DNA from: Nymphaea colorata
Lineage: Eukaryota; Streptophyta; Magnoliopsida; Nymphaeales; Nymphaeaceae
DNA: 64,000 nt
Reading direction: 5' to 3'
Assembly: GCF_008831285.2 (NCBI RefSeq)
Contig: NC_045150.1
Coordinates: forward strand, 3,920,001 to 3,984,000
In this document: positions 21,195-34,737 of the stretch, one piece after another
Numbering within the stretch: the first letter of the stretch is position 1
Layout of the letters: every line of letters begins with the position of its first letter
Notes under the pieces: generated by a model
Told to the model about the DNA's origin: nothing
Seen by the model: only the letters and a program-made list of their open reading frames with translations
Databases searched by the model: none
Position numbers and translations under genes: made by a program

Positions 21195-24100
21195 TTTCCG
21201 TTTGAAGAGAAACTTATTGTCGATATTTAGTTCTATGTTGCTTATTTTTTATGTTTCTTACTGGTCACCTTCCTTGTAAAATGTTGCTCGCAATTTCTCT
21301 TTTTTATTTATTCTGCTTGGTAGGAGGTGAGAATGAGAAGAAGAAAGAGAAATGAAGCAAAGAGAGACTGCACAAAGAAAGTCAAATGCTAAACCAAACA
21401 AAAGTATTTCATTTTCCTTGCCTGCTCCTCCTCTTGTCTACTTTGTTTAGGGAAAACACGATCACCATAATGATGAAGATGATAATAACGGTGAAGTTGG
21501 TGGTTGGGACTTGGAATTGACCATCATCACCGTCATCATCATCATCGTCTTGACAATCATGTTTTTCTTCCTTTTGTTTCTACTGGAGGAGGAGCAAGGG
21601 AGGAAAAAGAAAATGCTTCATGTTTTTTTGCCTGTTGATCTTCTTCTTCACTCCTTTCTTGCTACACAAAGAGGGAAAACACAATCATAATGATAATGAT
21701 AACGATCATCATGACGGTGAAGTTGGTGGTTGGGACTTGGAGTTGACAATTTAGCATTAGACTGTCAACTCTGAGACCCAACGACCACCATCACCGTCAA
21801 CATCATCATTATTATTTTGGTAATCATGTTTTTCATCCCTTTGTTTCCAAGAAGAATGAATTGGAGGAGGGCCAAGGGGGGGGGGGAAAGGAAAAAATTT
21901 TCATCTCCCTTGTTTACCATTTGGAGTTCTTGGTCCACTCTTTCTATAGTCTAGTTCTCTCTCTCCTTCTCATATATGGGTTCCCTCTTCTTTTTCTTTC
22001 CCCACATTTCATGTTCAAAATGCTTTTCACCTACATTTATGGTTTTTTTTTTCTCTCTAAAGAGTGATATTTTTTATATTTTCTTATTTGGTGTTTATTT
22101 ATTTCCTTTATTCTAGGTCGCTTTTTTTATAACATGTTGTTCATAATTCTTCTTCTTAATTTATTCAGATTTGTTGGAGGAGACAACAAAAACAAAAGAG
22201 AGAAACAAACCATAGATAGATAACACCAAAAACACCAAATGCTAAACCAGAAAGAAAAATGCTTCATTTTTTAGCATATTCTTCTTCCTCTTCTCCTCTT
22301 TGTTTTTACAAAGGGAGGGAAAACACGATCATCATGATGGTGAAGTTGGTTGTTTGGACTTGGAGTTGACTGTCCAATGGAGTTGACAGTTTAGCATTAA
22401 ACTGTAGCTTTAGGTGCCAAAGACTACCATCACTGTCATTATCATCATTATTATCTTGGTGATCAAGCTTTTCTTCCCTTTGTTAGAATTGGAGGAGGTG
22501 CAAAGGAGGAAAAAGAAACTTTTTTCATCTCTCTCGTTTACCAATTCGTGTTCTTGGTGCACTCTCTATAGTATGGTTCTCTCTCTCCTTTTCGTTTTTG
22601 GGCTTTCCCTTTTTTCCATACATTTCATGTTTGAAATACTTTTCACCTACAAATATGGTGTTTCCTCTTGGAAGAGAGACTTATTGTTGATATTTGATTA
22701 TTTCGCGTTTATTTATTTGTTTTATTATAGGTTGCTTTTCTTATAGCATGTTGTTCATAATTTCTCTTCTTAATTTATTATGCTTCATTGGAGAACGAAA
22801 AAAGAAGAGAGAAATAAACCATAAAGCGACCACACCAAGAACACCAAATGCTAAACTAGAAAGAAAAATGCTATATTTTTTTTGCCTATTCCTCCCCCTC
22901 ATTTCTCTTTTGTTTCTACAAAGGGAGGGAAAACACGTTCACCATAATGATAATGATCAACATGATGGTGAAGTTGGTGGTTGGGGTTTAGAGTTGACAG
23001 TCCAATGGAATTGACAATTTAGTATTATACTGTTAACTCTAAGACCCAACGACCATAGTCACCATCATCAACATCATTATTATCTTGGTAATCGAACTTT
23101 TCTTCCCTTCGTTTATGCAAAAGAAAGAATTGGATGAGGATCATAGGAGGAAAAGGAAACATTTTTCATCTCACTGGTTTACCATTTGGCGTTCTTGGTG
23201 CACTTTCTTCATAGTCTGGTTCTCTCTCTCCTTCTCATATTGGGGTTTACATTTCATGTTTGAAATGCTTTTCACCTATAGTTATGGTTTTTTCTCTTTG
23301 AAGAGGGACTTAAAGTTGATATTTGATTATGTGGTGTTTATTTATTTCTTTTATTATTAATTGCTTTTCTTATAACATATTGTTCGTAATTTTTCTTCTT
23401 AATCTGTTCTGCTTTGTTGGACACGAGAATGAAAAGAAAAAAGAGAAATAAACCATAGCAAGACCATACCAAGAACGCCAAATGCTAAACCAGAATGAAA
23501 AATGCATCATTGTTTTCACCTATTCCTCATCCTTTTCTCATCTTTGTTTCAACAAAGGGAGGGAAAGACGGTCACCATAATGATAATAATCATCATGACA
23601 GTGAAGTTGGTGGTTGGAACTTGGAGTTGACAGTCCATTGGTGTTAATAGTTTAGCATTAGATTGTCAATTCTGAGACTCAACAACCATCATCACCGTCA
23701 TCATCATTATTATCTTGGTGATCAAACTTTCTTTCCCTTTGTTTCTATAAAAAAAGGAATTAAAGGAGACCACAGGGCCGTGAGTAAAGGTAAACATTTT
23801 TTCATCTCCCTGGTTTACAATTTGACATTCTTAGTGCACTCTCTGTATAGTATGATTTTCTCTCTCCTTCTCATTTTTGGATTTCCTCTTTTTTTCATGC
23901 ATTTCATGTTTGAAGAGCTTTTTACCTACAATATTGGGGTTTTTTCTCTTTGAAGAATGACTTATTGTTAATATTTCATTCTTTGGTCTTTATTTATTTC
24001 CTTTCTTATTGGTAGCTTTTCGTATTACATGTTATTCATAATTTCTCTTCTTAATTTATTCTGCTTTGTTGGAGGTGAGAACGAGAAGAAAAGAGTGAAA

Positions 24101-26389
24101 TAAACCATAGCGAGACTGCTCCAAGAATGCCAAATGCTAAAACAAAAAGAAAAATGCCTCATGTTTTTTTTTTTGCCTATTCCTCATCCTCTTCTCTCAT
24201 TTGTTTCAACAATGAAAGGAAAAACACAGTTACCATAATGATAATGATCATCATGATGGTGAAGTTGGTGTTTGGGATTTGTTGTTGAAAATCCAATGGA
24301 GTTGTCTCTTTGGCATTAGACTGTCAACTCTGAGACCCACCCAGCGACCGTCATCACCATCATCATCATTATTATCTTGAGGATCAAGCTTTTCTTCCCT
24401 TTGTTTCTACAAAAGAAAGAATTGGAGGAGATGCAGGGCTGGGAGGAAAAGGAAACATTTTTCATCTCCCTAGTTTACCATTTGGCATTCTTGGTGCACA
24501 ATCTCTATAGTCTGGTTCTCTCTTGCCTTCTTGTTTTGGGGTGCTTTTTTCTTTTTTCTTGCATTTCATGTTTGAAAAGCTTGTCACCTATAATTTTGGT
24601 TTTTCTTTTCTCTTTGAAGAGTGACGTATTGTTAATATTGGATCCTTTGGTGCTTATTTATAGCCCTTTTTGTTGACCGCCTTTCTTGTAAAATGTTGTT
24701 TGTGATTTCTCTTCTTAATTTATTCTACTTCTTTGCTGGTGAGAACGAGATGAAAAGAGATAAATAAACAACAGCAAGACCACATCAAGAATGCCAGATA
24801 CTAAACCATAAAGAAAAATGCTTCATTCTTGTCGCCTATTCCTCTTCCTCCTTTCTCCTTTGTTTCTACAAAGGGAGGAAAACATCATCACCATCACCAT
24901 AATGATAACCATAATCATGATGGTGAAGTTGGCGTTTGGGACCTGGAGTTGACCGTCCAATAGAATTGACAGTTTAGCATTAGACTGTCAACTCTAAGTC
25001 CGAGTGACCATCACCACTGCCATCATCAAGCAAAAATTTTTCATCTCCCTGGTTTACCAATTGGCGTTCTTGGTGCACTTTCTCAATAGTCTGGTTCTTT
25101 CTTTCCTTCTTGTTTTGGTGTTTTCTCTTTTCTTTTTTTTTTTCTTGCATTTCATGTTCAAAAAGCTTTTCACCTACAATTTTTGATTTTTTCTCTGGGA
25201 AAAATGACTTATTATTAATATTTGATTCTTTGGTGCTTATGTATAGTCTTTTTTTATCAGTAACCTTTCTTTTAAAATGTTGTTCGTCGTTTGTCTTTTT
25301 AATTTATTTTGTTTCTCTGGAAGCGAGAAAGAGAAGAAGAGAGAAACAAACCATTGAGAGGCCACACCAAGAACACCAATTGCTAAACTAGAGAAAAAAA
25401 TGCTTCATTTTCTTCTCTGGCTCATCCTCCTATTCTTTCCTTTGTTTATACAATGGGAAGGAAATCACGATCTGATGAAATGATGATCATGACAGTGAAG
25501 TTGGTGGTTGGGACTAGTAGTTGACAGCCTAATGGAGTAGACAGTCTAGCATTAGACCGTCAACTCTGTGTCCCAATGACCATCATCAAAATCATTATCA
25601 TCCTGGTGATCGTGCTTTTCTTCTCAGAAACAAAGAATCGGAGGAGGAGCAGTCGTGGAAAAGGAAGCATTTTTCATCTGTCCAATGAAGGAGTTGGGGA
25701 TTTCTTTTGTTGGGTAATCAATGCTATTAAGTTATCGGGAAACAATTTCCCTTGGTTTGTCGGTTTTCACGGGTATCACCTTTTGTGTTAAATTTGTAGG
25801 ATTAGATTTCTAGTTCTTTGGTTTGTTCTGTTCTATTTTATTCTCTGCCGTTAATACATCTTATTCTTATGGATAAAAGTCCTGGATTGGTATTTATTGT
25901 CTTTTTATGAAAGTCTTGGGTTACTAATGAACTTAAGATTATGTATGACCTTTTCTCTAATACAGATGTCTTGAATCAAAGCGGGTAATGTGCACACCAC
26001 CGTGCACGTGAAATTATGCCAAAATATTCTTGCTTAAAGTTAAAAAGAAATATTTTAAATGGGCGAAAAGTGGTTAGGAAAATTTTGAAAATCTAAAATC
26101 GATATTTTCTTATAAAAACATTTAAAAATACCCCAACACTTTGCTTTGGTATATACTTCTGCATGCACATGATTGTACACACGATTCGATGGATGACTGC
26201 AGTTATTTTATGTGCCATTTCTTTTATCATTTGCAGTTGTAATCGCCCAAAGTTTTCGAAAGTCTATGCTCAACATTTTTCGAATATTTTATGACGATTT
26301 TGCAACAAAGTTCAATGATTTTTTTTTTGTCTCAAACACTTTGATTTCTCTTAATTCTAGTCAATTTCTTCATTGATTTGGCTATCAAC

Positions 26390-27090
26390 AATACTCGAGA
26401 CTCATTTGGATCTAATTTTTAGACTTTGGACCTAATGCTAACTGCAATTTAGACTTATTTCCTAATCCAAATCCAAGCTCATGTCTGGATCTTGCCTAAA
26501 AGCTTACATAGAGACCCGAAACCAGACCTTAGATCCAAATCCAAGCTTGACATTCAAAACTAATCCCTACAGCAGATCTAGATCTAAATTTCAGCAATAG
26601 AGTCCAAAATCTATGGATCTAAATCCCAACTGTAGACCCAAAACAGACTTTCAAATCGAAACAGAATTTTACATCCAGACCTAGATCCAAATCTAAATTC
26701 TAGAATTGACCCAAATTTGAGCCTTTGATCCTATTTATATCCGATCCAGATCCAAAATCTAGATGCGTATCCTTATTCGATTCCAAATTCTTAATCCAAC
26801 ATATGTAGATCCAATTCCAAGTTTCTATCACAATTTACATCCAAATATGATGCAGATCCAAATCTAAATTTCATATCCGAATTTGACATCCAAATATACT
26901 AGTCTAGATGAATTCTAAGCTTTTGATCCAAATCCATATCTAAGTATGAGATTTGAATCATTTCCGATCCCAAATCCATATTCGAGATCTAAGTTGATTG
27001 TTTGTATCATTGTTGGCTTAAAAATTCTTACTTTGACCTGCCTTGATATTTGGATCTGGTTTAAGATCCAAATCTGAGCGACTGACCTTT
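26390..27090. repeat. Degenerate ATCCAAAT-rich repeat tract
   Basis: The words GATCCAAATC, AGATCTAAAT, ATCCAAATTT and variants occur dozens of times without fixed spacing. A matching tract lies at 50870-51400 in the duplicated copy. No coding frame survives. Confidence 0.55.
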
Positions 27091-27299
27091 CCCAAGCCAA
27101 AGTATGAAGGTGTTATCGTTATTTTCCAAAATACCATTGATTTCTTCTTCAAAATTCACAAAATAACCATGATTTTTTTAAGATATCTTTAAATTTCTCA
27201 AAAATGCCCTTGATTTTCTTTAAATATCCTTCATTTTTCTAAAAATATCATCATTTTTTCAAAAATAACAACAATGCCATTTTTTTCTCTATGTAGAGG

Positions 27300-27600
27300 C
27301 CATTGCTGACATGGCAGGCCATACATAACGGGCCCGGCACTAGCCGGCCAGGTCTTACAGGGCCTGGGCAGGCCTACTATATGGCAATGGCACGACCAAG
27401 CTAGGCTGTTCTGGGCGAACTGGGGAGGCCTGCCCGACCCTGCTAGCTATGGCTTGGCAGGCTGGCTAGTTCGGGTAAGCCTGTGGGCGGCTTGCACCTA
27501 GGCCTTTGGCCAGGCAAGGCGGCCATAACAGGCCTGTGGCCAGCCGGAATGGCCTTTTTAGGCATAACAGGGTCGGCCTTCAGGATGTAGTCCCCTCCTG
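27300..27600. mobile_element. GGCC/GGCAGGCC-rich patch, hAT-terminus-like
   Basis: A 300-bp GC-rich island is dominated by GGCAGGCC, GGCCTG and GGGCCCGGC words and flanked by AT-rich sequence. The duplicated copy (51600-51700) keeps only the edges, so most of the patch was gained in copy 1 or lost in copy 2. Confidence 0.3.
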
Positions 27601-27699
27601 GCATGGGCAAACAAATTTAACCCTCTGAGTGTAATTAAGCAAATTTTAACCCAATAACAACCAGCTAATGGCTAATTATGCTTTAAAATGACTGTAAGG

Positions 27700-28420
27700 C
27701 CCTTAGCGTTCCAAAAGAATGGCCAACGCAAGCCATCTCCTCATTGTTATTTTTTATTAAGTTCTTTATTTATCTCTTTTCAATTCGTCTCCATCTCTCT
27801 TTTCAACTTTTTTATTTCTTTTTTTCACATTTCTCTTATTTTACCATCTCTATCTTTCTCTATGTTCTCCTTTCTTTTTAGATAATCTATTTCTTTATCT
27901 CTCTTTAAATCTCCCTTAGATTTATTTATCTGTCTCTTTTCATTTCGATATTGAAGTCTCTTTTTCTTTTTCTTTTATTAATCTAGTTTCCCATTCATTT
28001 TTTTAAATCTCTCTCTCTTCAATCTCTTTATTTTTTTTAAGTATATATTTTTTTCTTTTTCAAATCACTCTCTTTTAAACATCTTTCTTTTACTCTCAAT
28101 CTCCCGATTTTAAAATTTCTTTTTGAATGTATCTCTCTTTTATTAGTGTCTCTCCTTTCTCTTTTAATTTCTCTCTCTCTCTTCTATTAATCCATCCCCC
28201 TCTCTCTTTCTTTCCATTTTTCTATTTTATTTCTCTTTTTTTCTCTGACACACTCTCTCTCCTTATTCCTCACCCTCTTTCTTCCCTTCGTACCTCCTTT
28301 TCTCTTTATTTTCCCCCTTTTTTTAATCTCTCTTTATTTCTGTTCCTCTCTTTTCATCTATTTCTCTCTGTTTCTCTTCTCGTACATTTATCTTCTCATA
28401 TCCTGACTTATTTAAATGGA
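27700..28420. repeat. 700-bp pyrimidine (C/T) tract
   Basis: The + strand is overwhelmingly C and T (TCTCTCTCC, TTTCTCTT words). The counterpart at 51700-52330 is equally biased. The Ser/Phe/Leu-rich frame at 28127-28423 is low-complexity translation. Confidence 0.8.
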
Positions 28421-30164
28421 TGAGGGCTTGTGGGTGAAATTTTCTTTTTTATTTCAATTATTTTGAGGTTGAGACAAGTCCGACTCAAAAAAACATCAAA
28501 CACTAGATGATGCAGATCTGCATCTTTAATGCATCTATTGCCATTGTCAAAGCTTAAAACCACCACTAACCTTTCTTACTTCTGGACTTCTTTATAGCCT
28601 TCTGATGACCCAACCTAAAGTTTTAAACAAACCATTGAGAGGAGAGTCTATTCCCTCGATGTATATCATTATCAAATTTGTTATCATTCGTATGAAGATT
28701 TTTTTATATTTTTTATTTTTTTCATATAGATATGTATGAGTATGCATAAACACAGACCCTCACTTCATAATACATGGATGGAATGATTGATGCCCTTTTT
28801 TATTGAATTCTGAAGAAGCTAAGACTAAAACCCTATCAAGGTAAAAGTCGAAATAGGGACAAGTCTTAACTTTTTCTTAGAACTCAAGGAAAACACTTTC
28901 CAAAATCATGATATTTACTCCCTCTTTCCAAAAGCTAGATCTTCAAAACCAATTTTTTTTTTCAAATATTTACAATATTGCAAAGCCCTCCATGTTTTTG
29001 GCCCTATGATGGATCAAACTATTGGTCACTGTTCATTTAATTCAAAATTTTATTTTTCAAACAAAGTTTGAAAAGTTTGCTTTTACAAAGCATGATAAGT
29101 TGAAGTCATGTTTTATAAAACAAATAATTTACAAACATTTTTCAATCATATTTCCTCAAATAAGTTGAAAACTTTGATTTTTAAAACTATATTCAAACAC
29201 AATTTCTCTTGTACACTTGAATTCTAATGATAATATTGAAAGAACTCAAATGATTTTAAAGTATTTCTCTTTGAAACAATTTATTTTCTAAACCACTTCT
29301 ACATTTCAAGTTCATATTTCTAAGATCGTTACCATTTAATGTTCATTAAAATACCCCTAAGACCATAGTTCTACCACGAAAGAAATATATTTTAAACCAA
29401 ATTTTATTTAAATTTCTTCAAAATCACACTTTCAATGTTTTAAAAATTTCCGTTAACTTGAGCACACATGCATGTAGGTTCTTATGATAACACTTTATAC
29501 CATTAGAATGTGCAAAGCAAAAGGTAGTCCTTAGTTTGGTTACCCCCAATGAAGGTGTTGGGAACGGCTGGACCTTGTATTGATATGCAAGTCTCTTTCT
29601 CTCAATTTTCAAAATAAAAAAAGTTTTTTTTCTACAGCACTCCCAAAATCAAGATTAATTTTGAGATGCAAACAACAATATAGATAGTTTAAACTAGTTC
29701 GTCATTTTTATGTTTATTAATATAAAAAAAAATAGTTTGATATATTTTTTTGAACTTTTATTGACAGGACAGTGTTTGCTTACACATTTAATGATTACAA
29801 GAAAAGATGTTTCGGGTGCGTGGCAAAAAATTTTAGTGCGAATGAAGGCAAAGGCTCCCTCTTCCCCCTATCCTCTAGGTCCAGGTTTGCTTTTGGTGCC
29901 TCGTGGCAGTGGCCTCGCTATACGTCATCTTTCATATGTGTGTCCTTCTTTTGGGAGTTACCATGTTCTGTTTGATGTAAAACAGATAGTGGATTTGTTT
30001 CTATCTACTATTCTATAGATTTCTTATGTACCCATAGGTGCTATATTGGATTTGAATTAAGACTCACACCACTTGAGCTCAAAACAGGAACTTACCGCCT
30101 ACCAATCCCTGCCCCTATAGTTGCACCAACTCCCTTGAGGATTAATAGAAAAGATGTTGCAACA

Positions 30165-31080
30165 GCTCCTTAATATAATTAGGAGAAATTATCGGACGTA
30201 TGACTACTTTATACTGAAATGCTGCATGTTGTCAAACATAGGGCCGACAGTTTTGGGCTTCCATATGTGTAGACGATTAAACATTAAGCCATGTTAGGTT
30301 GCATCTGCTTTTTGTTTCATTTTATTTTCTAATTACTTTTTTCCTCAAATGCTACCATTCTATGTCTTCTTCTTCTTCATCCCCAATCCACGTCCCTCAT
30401 GGTTTGTCGAATACCTTATTGCACCTTCCACAGGTTTGGACTTTGATAAGCTAGAGTTTCCATACTCTTTTCAAATGCCGTCCTTATATGTTGGGTTGCA
30501 TGAGCAACCAATCTATTATCTTTTTCTTCTCCTTCTTTTTGTTTTAAGAAAGGTAGCCAACTGTTCTGGATGTGCTTGAGATTTTCTCTGAACCGTCCAC
30601 TGAGTTTAATCTATGTTTCTTGATTAGTCCTTGAGGCTCACATGATGCTCGAGTTTCACTTAGCTGTAAAAAACTGCACATTTTTGGCTTACAGTAACTT
30701 GGGTCTGCATAGGAGTGTTTGGAATTGGAATTCCAGATCTACTCTCACTTGCCTCTCTAGATGGATCTGGATATAGTTGGTGGTTTGGATGTGGTATGTG
30801 ATCACCCCTTATCTAATTGCGAAGTTTGATTGGTCTGGATCGGATCCACAACAGGCAGCCATTTAGAGTTAAATTTTGAGATGACAACTCTCAACATCAC
30901 AAAGACAGTAGCAGCCATGGAAATCTTACAAGAGACATTCTGCATGTTGTACCTTCCTCCGACCAGCTACACTACCTTCATTTTAGGTTTTCCGAGGGTG
31001 AGGTGGTGAAGGGAAGGAACAGAGAGAGAGAGTGTGTGTATGTGTGTGTCTACTTGAAAATTAGAACTTGCATGGAATTG
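30165..31080 (+). repeat. Dispersed LTR-like repeat family (copy b)
   Basis: It contains CAACAGCTCCTTAATATAA, TATGACTAC, CCTTCCACAGGTTTG, CATGAGCAACCAATC, TGTGCTTGAGATT, GAATTCCAGATCTAC and CAGGCAGCCATT in the same order as the other copies. No domain is visible in the short frames. Confidence 0.6.
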
Positions 31081-31647
31081 ATTTTACCATGAATCAATAT
31101 TAAATGATTCTGAGTTTAACACCGTGGGCAAGGGTCTGACATGTGCTGCCATCTAGCTTTATTTGTCTAACAGCTTTGAACTGTATATTTTCACTCTTAC
31201 AATCACAATCTTTTCTTGAGTTAGGAAATGGGTACCATAAAAGCTTCTGGATTAAGTCCCTTTGCTTTTTGATGTTTTATCAATCATGTACATGCATAAA
31301 CATATTTATCTATACAATTACATTATGCATATGTGGCAAAGGTACAAATTTTAGCTGGAGGGGCACTAATTCAATAACTTTAATGCTTTTAGATGCACAT
31401 ATATATATATAAACAACCAAATATATCAAAGCACAAAAATAAAAATAAACAAACAATCTAAGTGAAAGGGTAAAAAAGAGAAGGGAAAAATCAAAATTCA
31501 AGCAAAATTTAAATTTGAAAAGATAAATTAACTTTTCAAATAAAGCCATACCTGCATACCTGTATCACCAAACTTGCATAAAAACACAGGTATTTGACCT
31601 ATGTGACAAAGAATTACCCTCTTCCACCTTCCAAGTTTGACTCCTTA

Positions 31648-32185
31648 GGGTCCGTTTCACAAAAAGAACAAAATATAATTTTTATATGAACTTGGCTCAA
31701 AGATTAGAGCAGATTCATAGAACACCTAAAAGGTCTTTTATGAATTTGTTTCAATTTTGGAGCAGATTTAAGGATCTATTACAAACAGTTCCACTTTCGA
31801 CAGGCACTTAAGTATGAATGTCTTAATTTGACATCAGTTAGAGGGAGATAAGTGCTCCTCTAAACCTACTCATTTTCCTTCAACTTGGTTCTTCTAGCAA
31901 GGGTGCACCATGCACCAACCCCAACCTCCACTCTCTCTCTTTCTCTCTCTTTCTACATTGCCACCATGTTCGCCCTTCAGATTCCTTCTATGGATAAACA
32001 GAAGAATAAGAAAAGGAAAAAAAAATGCAGTCAGTTTCTTTTAGCAGCACCATTTCTCTGGGGGTCTAGCAGGTTGCTTCCGGGCAGCAGTAGCAGAATC
32101 CATCCACAAACATTTTGTTGCTGAGAGGAGGGGTTGTACCCATAACTGATTCATGTTCATACTACTCATGTGGACATGACATGCT
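31648..32185. other. AT-rich sequence after the duplicated block; possible Harbinger-type MITE start
   Basis: It begins immediately after TTA (31645-31647) with GGGTCCGTTTCAC, which looks like a PIF/Harbinger TIR. I did not find its partner end. Short CT microsatellites occur at 31925-31950. No gene is seen. Confidence 0.3.
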
Positions 32186-32187
32186 TT

Positions 32188-32340
<153 letters not shown>

Positions 32341-32419
32341 GACAGATAGATGGTTGATAGAAACATATTCAATCCATGGAAATCACGGTGGAGTTGGCAT
32401 GTATTTTCATCTCAAATCT

Positions 32420-33545
32420 CAGACTCTACTATTGCATTCAATGATAATAAAACAAGAGTTGTAACTGCTCCTTAATATAACCACGTCAAATTCCTTCTCC
32501 TCTATGTTAATTTGACTTTTTCAACATGGTATATCAGAACAAGTAGCTTATTGAAAAAGATTTGAGCCAAGGATGGCTTGCAAACAATCATAGAGGTTGT
32601 TGCTTTCTTCACTAAAGTAAGGACTCGATTCAGTTAAAATAATATGTTCTTCAAGTAAACTTGAATGTGAATAGCCCTTCAACTTAAGGAAGGATGAAAG
32701 CAATAAAGTATGACATCAAGTATGGATTTAATGAACATATCAAAGGTCAGGCTAAAATCAAAAGAAAAATATCAATATAGTATTTTTATGGTAGAAGATC
32801 TGGGTTCTGAAAATATAAAATATTTTGCATTTAATGATAATAAAAAGGAGTTGTAATGACTCCTTAACATAAGGAGCAATATTGGATGTATGACTGTTAT
32901 ATAATATTGAAATCATACACGCTATCAACCCTAAGGCCTGCGGTTGTGGCCTTCCTTGGCTGTAGGTGATTAAACACCCAACCACGTTAAATTGCTTGTC
33001 ATCCTTGTTCATTTTATTTTCTCCACACTCTTTCCCTCAGACGCCGCCACTTTTCTTCCTATTCTTCCCCAATCCACCCTCATGGTTTTGTCAAATACAC
33101 TGTGGTTCCCTCCACAGGTTTGCACTTCGATGAATCAGTCTTTGGATTCTTTTCAAACACCATCCTCATCCATTGGATTACATGAGCAACCAATCCATTG
33201 AGTAACCAACTCTCCTGGATGTGCTTGAGATTCAAATTCGACAGTCCATTGAGTTTAATGTATGTTTCTTGGTTAGGCCTTGAGGCTGAAATGATGCTAG
33301 GGTTTCACCTTAGCGGTCAACTGTACACTTTGTATTCCAATAGCTTGAACCTGTTTGGGAGAGAGAAAGATTTGGGCACAAAAATATCAAGAAAAAGAAA
33401 AAGGATGTAATAAAATCGGTGAAGTGACTAGTTGGGAAAGAAATGGATGTGACCAAAATCAGCCATTCTTCCGGTTAAGGCGAAGAAACTGATTTGCATA
33501 ATATGAACATGCAGAAGCTGTAGTCATGAAAACTAAATGTTTCTT
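32420..33545 (+). repeat. Dispersed LTR-like repeat family (copy c, two partial ends)
   Basis: Two LTR-like ends occur. One is at 32420-32540, ending TTTTTCAACA before TGGTATATCAGAAC (a primer-site match disrupted by a 2-bp insertion). The second is at 32820-33010. It continues through CATGAGCAACCAATC (33180) and TGTGCTTGAGATT (33220) to the AAAAATATCAAGAAAAAG block (33378). It carries no gag or pol. Confidence 0.55.
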
Positions 33546-33744
33546 ATTGGAAATAATTGGGTGAATAATAAATATAATTGAGAACCATAATATCGTTGTC
33601 ATAATCTCACCCCAAGTTCTATAAGTAAATAATAAAATCAACTGACGTTTATTTGGCAAATAAAAGTTTGTTCTCTTCAACAAAAACATGGATGTTCTCG
33701 ATGTTCTTCTAAGTCTTACTTTCATTTCTCCAGTTTCTGAAATT

Positions 33745-34165
33745 TGTTCTCTTTCAATCTCTCTCTCTCTTTCTCTCTCTCTCTAATGCTAGCTCTCACT
33801 CTCTCTCGATTAAAAGTACGGATTCTGAGCATCTTTAATAGTTTTAAGGTTTTGTTAGAAGAAGGGATGTTCTTCCTTTTTCCTTCTTTTTTTTTTTTTG
33901 CTCCTCTTGGCAGTCTACTATGCAAGTTCTCAGAAAATCTAGTAACTCAATTCGAGATCACGATCTACATAGCCTTATTCCCAGCCATAGATCGCAATCT
34001 TGAACCTGCACCCAAAGGCCAAGTTACTAGACTTTCTAAGAATTTGCAAATATACTCTGAATAGGAGCAAACGACAAGAGGGAAAAAGAAAGAACAACCC
34101 TTCCTCTAACACGACCATAACGCTACTAAAGACGCTCAGAATCCGTACTCTTAATCCAAAGAGAG

Positions 34166-34213
<48 letters not shown>

Positions 34214-34215
34214 GT
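33745..34215. repeat. Fold-back (inverted repeat), arms about 200 bp
   Basis: 33750-33960 (TCTCGATTAAAAGTACGGATTC, TTTTGTTAGAAGAAGGGATG, TTTGCTCCTCTTGGCAG) is the approximate reverse complement of 34005-34215 (GAATCCGTACTCTTAATC, CAACCCTTCCTCTAACACGA). (CT)n and (GA)n runs close the outer ends. The open frames 33744-34064 (+) and 34286-33975 (-) are mirror images of each other, not two genes. It may be a MITE or another hairpin source. Confidence 0.75.
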
Positions 34216-34735
34216 CCTTTTCTAGTATGGAACCAGTCACTTGAGGAAGAACAAAGTTCAATTTGTGCCAAATTTGCCATGAACAAGATGTTACTTTGTT
34301 ATAGAAAAAATAAATATGAATTGTATAATGCCATATCTCCTGATTAGTTTCAATATGAAACACATCATTTTCTTGACTACTGCTTCTGCACGTTCTTGTT
34401 AAGCAAATCAATTTCTTTGCTTTAACCTGGAGGATTGGTTAATTTAGAACATCGTCACATCCTTTATGATTGTAAAGGCTTACATATGTGGTTAGACTAA
34501 ATACACAGGTTCTATAATTTCCTCCTCAATCATTTCAGTCCTCATCAGCATTAAATGCTTACCCAATACATGTAAGTCCTCTAAGTACTGCAATTTTGGG
34601 CATGTCAATTTGCTCTTGTATCAAATTATTGAGTGTATATGTCTTGTCATTCAAGTAAGCATTAGGTTAACAATCTACTACGTGAGGAAGACCCAAATAC
34701 CCTCCCATTTCCCTTGCCTCCACTGTCTTAAGCTA
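34216..34735. other. Intergenic sequence, nothing assigned
   Basis: AT-rich, with no domain-bearing frame, terminal repeat or RNA gene seen. Confidence 0.4.
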
Positions 34736-34737
34736 TG

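Larger units (their letters stand above)
20430..25690 (+). repeat. Satellite array 1, about nine units of ~630 bp
   Basis: The anchor GTGAAGTTGGTGGTTGGGAC (or variant) recurs near 20494, 21497, 21718, 22338, 22970, 23602, 24260, 24922 and 25496. Most spacings are 574-662 bp, with one 221-bp truncated unit. Every unit also has GTTTAGCATTAGACTGTCAA, TCATCATCATTATTATCTTG, a TCATCTCCCTGGTTTACCA block, TTTCATGTTTGAAAAGCTTT and a GAGAAACAAACCATAG-like block. The open frames inside (for example 22414-22746, 24377-24676) recur because the DNA recurs, and they shift frame between units, so I do not call genes. The repeat DNA is interrupted by a MITE at 20590-20815. Confidence 0.85.
25690..31647 (+). 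repeat. Segmental duplication, copy 1 (single-copy flank of satellite array 1)
   Basis: The order of landmarks matches copy 2: TTGTTGGGTAATCAATGCTA (25708 / 50347), the GTGCACG block (about 25995 / 50655), the ATCCAAAT-rich block (26560-27090 / 50870-51400), the pyrimidine tract, GATGATGCAGAT (28506 / 52455), CCAATCCCTGCCCCTATAG (30105 / 53093) and GACTCCTTA (31639-31647 / 54414-54422). Copy 1 is longer because of about 400 bp near 26160-26560, 730 bp at 29370-30100 and about 245 bp near 30170-30415. No protein-coding gene is supported inside it. Confidence 0.8.

Noticed and set aside
20824-25391. Repeated open frames of 60-110 codons (LFFP...FISLVYHLAFLV type) in the satellite units
   Set aside because: They recur only because the DNA unit recurs, shift register from unit to unit, are hydrophobic low-complexity translations of CT-rich DNA and have no consistent start, stop or domain.
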